Shown here in pieces: positions 60,287-64,000 of a DNA stretch of 64,000 nucleotides. The DNA is from Desulfuromonas sp. CSMB_57. GTDB lineage: Bacteria; Desulfobacterota; Desulfuromonadia; Desulfuromonadales; Syntrophotaleaceae. Position numbers and translations under genes: made by a program. Where the stretch lies: the NCBI RefSeq assembly GCF_020194955.2, contig NZ_JAFCIY020000028.1, forward strand, positions 1 through 64,000, read 5' to 3'. Position 1 is the stretch's first letter. Each line of letters begins with the position of its first letter. Under the pieces are notes generated by a model. The model did not search any database. It was not told the origin of the DNA and saw nothing but the letters and a program-made list of their open reading frames with translations.

Positions 60287-61464
60287 TTTGGCAGCGCGTC
60301 ATCCTTATCGTGCTGGATGGTGTCGGTGTGGGCGCCCAGCCGGATGCGGCCGCCTACGGCGATGCCGATGCCAACACCCTGCTGCACGTTGCCGAGCGCT
60401 GCGGCGGGCTGCGCCTGCCGACCCTGGAGCGCCTCGGCCTGGGAAACATCTGCCCGATACCCGGCGTGGCACCGGTGGCTCTTCCAGAGGCGGCCCGGGG
60501 TCGAATGCTGGAGGTATCCGCCGGCAAGGATACCACCACCGGACACTGGGAGTTGGCCGGCCTGATACAGGACCATCCCTTCGCCACCTTTCCCCAAGGC
60601 TTCCCCGACCACATCATCGCCGACTTTGAAAAACAGGCCGAGGTCCGGGTGATGGGCAATATTGCCGCCAGCGGCACCGAGATCCTGCGGCAGCTGGGGG
60701 ATGAACATCGCCGCAGCGGCCGGCCCATCGTCTATACCAGTGTCGATTCCGTGTTCCAGATCGCCGCCCATGAGGACGTGATGGAGGTGGAGCGGCTTTA
60801 CGAGCTTTGCCGCATCGCCCGGCGCCTGTTGGACCCGTGGCGTATCGGGCGGGTGATTGCCCGGCCCTTTACCGGCGATGGCCCGGACAATTATGTGCGC
60901 ACCCCGCGCCGCCGTGATTTTGCCATGCCGCCGGGTGCTCCGACACTCCTGGATCGTCTCAAGGAGTCCGGCCGGAGTGTCTATGGTGTCGGCAAGATTC
61001 ACGATATCTTTGCCGGCCAGGGTCTGACCGGTTGGGTGAAAACCGCGCATAACCGCGAAGGCATGCAACGAACCCTGGAGGCGCTGGAACAGATTCCCGA
61101 TGGGTTGATTTTCACCAACCTGGTGGATTTCGACATGCTCTATGGGCATCGTCTCGATGCGGGCGGGTTCGGACGGGCACTGGAGGAGTTCGATGTCTGG
61201 CTGGCAGGTTTTCTGACTGCGATGCAGCCGGCCGACCTGTTGCTGATTACCGCCGACCACGGTTGCGATCCCACCACTCCCGGTACCGATCACAGCCGGG
61301 AAATTGTGCCCTTGCTGGCTTGGGGGGAAGGCCTTGCACCGGGCGTGGACCTGGGGATAAGGGAAAGTTTTGCCGATGTGGCGGCCACCCTGGCGGAACT
61401 GTTCCGGGTGGCACAGCCTTGCGGTCGCAGCTTCCTGGAGCGGATCAGGCCGACGAGGGCCTGA
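60283..61464 (+). CDS. deoB: Phosphopentomutase
   Basis: A 393-residue alkaline-phosphatase-superfamily enzyme interconverting (deoxy)ribose 1- and 5-phosphates, feeding DeoC in nucleoside breakdown. Metal ligands lie in IVLDGVGVGAQPDA, GKDTTTGHWEL and ITADHGCDPTTPGTDHSRE. Translationally coupled to deoC. Its last 20 bases overlap the end of the opposing PilZ gene. Confidence 0.96.
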   Translation: MIWQRVILIVLDGVGVGAQPDAAAYGDADANTLLHVAERCGGLRLPTLERLGLGNICPIPGVAPVALPEAARGRMLEVSAGKDTTTGHWELAGLIQDHPFATFPQGFPDHIIADFEKQAEVRVMGNIAASGTEILRQLGDEHRRSGRPIVYTSVDSVFQIAAHEDVMEVERLYELCRIARRLLDPWRIGRVIARPFTGDGPDNYVRTPRRRDFAMPPGAPTLLDRLKESGRSVYGVGKIHDIFAGQGLTGWVKTAHNREGMQRTLEALEQIPDGLIFTNLVDFDMLYGHRLDAGGFGRALEEFDVWLAGFLTAMQPADLLLITADHGCDPTTPGTDHSREIVPLLAWGEGLAPGVDLGIRESFADVAATLAELFRVAQPCGRSFLERIRPTRA

Positions 61465-62212
61465 GGTTTTCGGAGGGGTTGGCGGCCAACAATCGCAGCA
61501 AGGGGCTTTCCGGTTCCTGGCCGCGATGGCTCAGGTCCCTGCCGCTGTCGACCAGTTCATCCAGAAAAAGATGCTCCAGATAATGTTCCAGACAGTGCCG
61601 GTGGTCCGGTTCGAGGTTGGTGAATTCGACCCCGGCACCCTGCTGGTAATTGTTTTTGGGATCGGGGGCAACGCAATACAATACCCGGCCCGACAATTCC
61701 AGTTCCTGCTGCATGCCCAGCAGGGGCAGGACGATGCTGAAGCATTCCCCTTCCTGAAAGCGGAACCCGCTTTTGATGAACACCCCCTGACTGCTCAGGC
61801 TCAACACCTCCCCCAGATGACAGCTCTCCGCACGACACAGCATGGCCGGCAATTGGATGGCCAGGCGCATGTTCTGTCTGGGATGTTGCTCGAGATGTTT
61901 TTGCACGGTGGCGAACAGGGAGAAAATATCCAGGGGTACATCCAAACGGTCATGTCCGGGAGGCGCAGGGACGGTGCTGCCTGTTTCGCCGAGCAGGATC
62001 AGGCCGGTCTGTCTCCCGAGTCGGTCGGCCAATGTGGTATCGGCCAGCCAGGCCTCATGAAGCAGAATCAGATCCGGTGCGGTTTCCTCCATCAATGTCG
62101 ACATCTTCTCCGGACGGGCCACGGGCAGTACGCGATAGCCCCAATGCTGCAGGATCATTTCCAGCATGGTGACCAGTTTTTTTCGGGGATCGCCGAGTAT
62201 TAGACGTTTCAT
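61445..62212 (-). CDS. Degenerate receiver fused to PilZ domain
   Basis: 255 residues. The N-terminal ~115 residues follow a response-regulator fold (MKRLILGDPRKKLVTMLEM ... PDLILLHEAW), but the phospho-acceptor position holds His instead of Asp and the switch lysine is lost (VPLD), so phosphorylation is unlikely. The C-terminal PilZ domain (about 117-220) has RQNMR and SLSSQG, the latter with Ser replacing the usual Asp/Asn, and GAGVEFTNL. It is probably a cyclic-di-GMP effector. It overlaps deoB by 20 bases tail-to-tail. The ribosome site is weak. Confidence 0.8.
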   Translation of the reverse strand: MKRLILGDPRKKLVTMLEMILQHWGYRVLPVARPEKMSTLMEETAPDLILLHEAWLADTTLADRLGRQTGLILLGETGSTVPAPPGHDRLDVPLDIFSLFATVQKHLEQHPRQNMRLAIQLPAMLCRAESCHLGEVLSLSSQGVFIKSGFRFQEGECFSIVLPLLGMQQELELSGRVLYCVAPDPKNNYQQGAGVEFTNLEPDHRHCLEHYLEHLFLDELVDSGRDLSHRGQEPESPLLRLLAANPSENLRPSSA

Positions 62213-62359
62213 TGATTCGCGTCCGGAAGTGAGTGCCTGGAGGTGGAAAGTCTCGGAACGTACTTTTCCTCATGCCCGACCATAGCATGTCAGGTTCGGA
62301 AAGTGTCCGGCCCGCCGCTGCTTTTGGCAGAGCGGGCCGGAACCTGTTGGTTCATGCGC

Positions 62360-62794
62360 TTATTTGTTTTTGGCGCGGGCCGCGCGGGCTTTGGCAAGGT
62401 TGTCGCCAAGACCGCGATCGATGGCCATCTGACGGCGGCTTTCGGAATAGGCGCGGGCTGCCAGCGGCTGGGTACGGGGGATGTCGAACTGCTTGCGGTA
62501 TTGAGCAGGGGTCATGCCATGATTGGTCTTGAGGTGGCGCGCCAGGGTTTTCATGGTTTTGCCGCAAATCATGCAGGTAACCTTGTCTTTACCAAAGGCT
62601 TTTTTGCGGGAGATGACAGGAGCTTGAGCCGCTTCTTCTTCCACCGTTTCCTCGACAACCGCCTCTCCTTTATCAATGGCGGAAAGAGCTTTGTGCAACT
62701 CGCTGAGTTCCGCAATCAGTTCTTCTTTGGTCATGGGGGTGGTGGATGCGTGCGCGGCAACGATTTCGGCAGCCATTTCAAGCAATGTGGCCAT
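62360..62794 (-). CDS. mucR: MucR/Ros family zinc-finger regulator
   Basis: A 144-residue transcriptional regulator. An N-terminal helical oligomerisation region (about 1-60) is followed by a Ros/MucR zinc finger, CMICGKTMKTLARHLKTNH (two Cys, two His), then MTPAQYRKQFDIP and a basic tail. Relatives control exopolysaccharide, motility and cell-cycle genes by binding AT-rich DNA. AAGGAGG lies about 10 bases before the ATG. The AT-rich region upstream could host its own binding sites. Confidence 0.93.
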   Translation of the reverse strand: MATLLEMAAEIVAAHASTTPMTKEELIAELSELHKALSAIDKGEAVVEETVEEEAAQAPVISRKKAFGKDKVTCMICGKTMKTLARHLKTNHGMTPAQYRKQFDIPRTQPLAARAYSESRRQMAIDRGLGDNLAKARAARAKNK

Positions 62795-62852
62795 AGGATA
62801 ATGCCTCCTTGAGTAAGAAAAGTGAGTTATTGATTGCTGAGTTACTCCATAC

Positions 62853-62880
62853 TTAATACAAGAAATGAAATTAAAATCAA
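62853..62880 (-). promoter_or_regulatory. candidate sigma-70 promoter for mucR
   Basis: On the minus strand TTGATT (62875-62880) and TATTAA (62853-62858) with a 16-base spacer, in AT-rich DNA about 60 bases before the start. Confidence 0.45.
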
Positions 62881-63173
62881 GGGAAAATTATCTTTTTTCG
62901 TTGTTTGAATAGCTCTCCGGCAATTATTTTCCGGAAGTTGCTGAATGATCGCCGAACCTCCATTTTCCGATTAGCGCCGGTACCTCGATTGCCATATTTC
63001 ATTTTACCGGCCTTGACATCGTTATCCGGTCAAACTCTATGTTGCCGTGGCTGTTTTTTTTCGTCCGATTTATTCGGCAGCCATTTACCTGTGGGCTTTG
63101 TTGTTTCTTATTTTTCTTGCAGAAATTTCCATGAAAGTATGGCAAATTTCGGAAAATCCGACGCCCAATTTTA
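62881..63173. other. AT-rich non-coding stretch between mucR and the cheW promoter
   Basis: No convincing gene. A good -35 element TTGACA at 63013-63018 has only a weak partner (TCTATG, 17-base spacing). The lower GC content fits a regulatory region. Confidence 0.5.
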
Positions 63174-63201
63174 TTGACATCTCGCCGGGATTTCCTAAGA
63201 T
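63174..63201 (+). promoter_or_regulatory. sigma-70 promoter of the riboswitch-cheW transcript
   Basis: Consensus TTGACA (63174-63179), a 16-base spacer and TAAGAT (63196-63201). The predicted start near 63208 lies about 45 bases before the aptamer. Confidence 0.7.
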
Positions 63202-63251
63202 AGGCCCTGGTTTTTCTCACAGCCTCAGAATGGGGCCTGCCAATAATCCGT

Positions 63252-63320
63252 CAAAGGCAAAACCGGGGTAACCCGGTGACGCAAAGCCACGGGTCCTGCA
63301 TCGGGACAGCCGGGTTGCCA
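63252..63320 (+). ncRNA. GEMM-I cyclic dinucleotide riboswitch aptamer
   Basis: All hallmarks of the GEMM-I (c-di-GMP-I) class are visible. Closing stem P1 has GGCAA (63256-63260) pairing with TTGCC (63315-63319). Stem P2 is a 6-bp hairpin (62-67 with 72-77 of 63200) capped by the GNRA loop GTAA. The invariant GACGCAAAGCC joins P2 to P3 (63278-63288), and P3 contains GTCC/GGAC arms. It senses c-di-GMP or, in Geobacter-type GEMM-Ib variants, 3',3'-cGAMP; ligand choice depends on one junction nucleotide. It sits between a promoter and a terminator in front of cheW. Confidence 0.93.
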
Positions 63321-63360
63321 AAATATGAAACCACAGCGCAACCATCTTCTCGCCATGGCC

Positions 63361-63405
63361 GGCACCCGTTATCCGTGAGGAAAACAGGGTGCCTTTTTAT
63401 TTTTT
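63361..63405 (+). terminator. Riboswitch expression-platform terminator
   Basis: A 7-bp stem GGCACCC (63361-63367) with GGGTGCC (63387-63393) followed by TTTTTATTTTTT, 41 bases after the aptamer and 96 bases before the cheW start. GGTTGC in the aptamer (63313-63318) can also pair with GCAACC (63338-63343), a possible switching helix. Confidence 0.8.
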
Positions 63406-63501
63406 CGGCACACTGAATGCAGCAACTGTATCTCCGGGTGCCAGGATCCCTGGAGTCTTAACCGTAAAGCGCCCTTCAATGATGCAAAAGGAGACTTGCT
63501 G

Positions 63502-63978
63502 ATGAGCGAGCAATTGATGACCAAAGTCGTTGCCATCGAAACGGAAAATGAAGATACCCAAAAGGACAAGTACCTGACATTTTCCGTGGCTCAGGAGGAT
63601 TACGGTATCGAAATCCGCCATGTCATCGAAATTATCGGCATTCAGAAAATCACCAAGGTTCCCGATTTGCCTAATTATATCAAGGGGGTTATCAACCTTC
63701 GCGGGAAGATTATCCCGGTCATGGAGATCCGGGCCCGATTCGGCCTGCCGGCCCGGGAGTACGACGAACGCACCTGCGTCATCGTCGTGGACGTCGAGGG
63801 CCGAACCATGGGGGTGGTGGTCGATCATGTCAATGAGGTGGTAAATATCCCGCCCGAGGATGTGGAACCGGCACCGGCCGCGACCAGTCAAAAATCCGGC
63901 CGTTTCGTTTGTGGAATTGGCAAGATTCGCAATGATGTCAAAATCCTGCTGGACCTGCAGGCCATTGTTGTCCAGTAG
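63502..63978 (+). CDS. cheW: Chemotaxis adaptor protein CheW
   Basis: 158 residues. The CheW fold has YLTFSVAQEDYGIEIRHV, the conserved VINLRGKIIPVMEIRARF and a C-terminal CGIGKIRNDVKILLDLQ. It couples chemoreceptors to the kinase CheA. AAGGAG lies 8 bases before the ATG at 63502. The gene is downstream of the cyclic dinucleotide riboswitch and terminator, so its level should vary with the second messenger. No other chemotaxis gene is in view before the window ends. Confidence 0.94.
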   Translation: MSEQLMTKVVAIETENEDTQKDKYLTFSVAQEDYGIEIRHVIEIIGIQKITKVPDLPNYIKGVINLRGKIIPVMEIRARFGLPAREYDERTCVIVVDVEGRTMGVVVDHVNEVVNIPPEDVEPAPAATSQKSGRFVCGIGKIRNDVKILLDLQAIVVQ

Positions 63979-64000
63979 CCGGGGAATCCATCGTCACAGT

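Noticed and set aside
63047-63271. Possible small hydrophobic protein upstream of cheW
   Set aside because: It starts with GTG without a ribosome site and runs through the promoter and into the riboswitch, so coding is unlikely.

Overview
The window is GC-rich and densely coded, and almost everything in it is chromosomal housekeeping and signalling. Gene content and order suggest a deltaproteobacterium of the Desulfuromonadales/Geobacter-Pelobacter type. The evidence is ntrYX, a MucR-type regulator, a yebC-ruvCAB block, a hemE-hemH-dnaJ-hemG block, a short ArgA-like acetyltransferase, lpxC (so a Gram-negative outer membrane) and a GEMM-I riboswitch. This placement is an inference from gene order, not a database result.

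Layout. 1-401: the 3' tip of an Rhs protein, cut by the window edge, ending tail-to-tail on an M48 membrane protease. 2.6-8.5 kb: aroF-type DAHP synthase, a Tat-type metallophosphoesterase, priA and gdhA, closed by a strong terminator. 8.6-13.5 kb: an unusual PEP-synthase-like ATP-grasp protein, divergent from a soluble PAS histidine kinase and a single-domain response regulator. 13.5-16.7 kb: a histidine kinase / OmpR-type regulator / penicillin-binding protein operon with a candidate OmpR-type box in front. 16.9-25.6 kb: a nitronate monooxygenase-like flavoprotein, a radical SAM/SPASM protein with hemE and hemH, a CbpA-like DnaJ on the opposite strand, hemG, the ribosome-assembly GTPase ylqF and an FKBP lipoprotein. 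25.7-39.3 kb, mostly minus strand: ntrYX, lpxC, ubiB with a phasin-like partner, a 788-residue unknown protein behind ruvCAB, yebC and glpX. 39.5-43.4 kb: glycerophosphodiesterase, NifU-like protein, Bcp peroxiredoxin, FadL-type porin and a methyltransferase. 43.5-50.4 kb: a cyclic-dinucleotide signalling cluster of two paralogous HD-GYP proteins around a lower-GC protein with PilZ-like and GNAT-like regions. 50.7-61.5 kb: rarA, nadK, recN, argA, secA, argJ, deoC and deoB. 61.4-64 kb: a degenerate-receiver/PilZ protein, MucR, and cheW behind a promoter, a GEMM-I riboswitch and a terminator.

The unifying theme is cyclic dinucleotide signalling. Two probable c-di-GMP phosphodiesterases, three other kinds of PilZ-type or riboswitch receptor and a chemotaxis adaptor lie within about 20 kb. 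The riboswitch in front of cheW is the best-supported regulatory find. Its ligand (c-di-GMP or 3',3'-cGAMP) cannot be settled by eye.

The two protein families most worth follow-up are the 788-residue protein translationally close to ruvB and the PEP-binding protein beside gdhA, which has a KaiC-like N-terminus without a P-loop. No tRNA, rRNA, CRISPR array, insertion sequence or complete prophage was seen.
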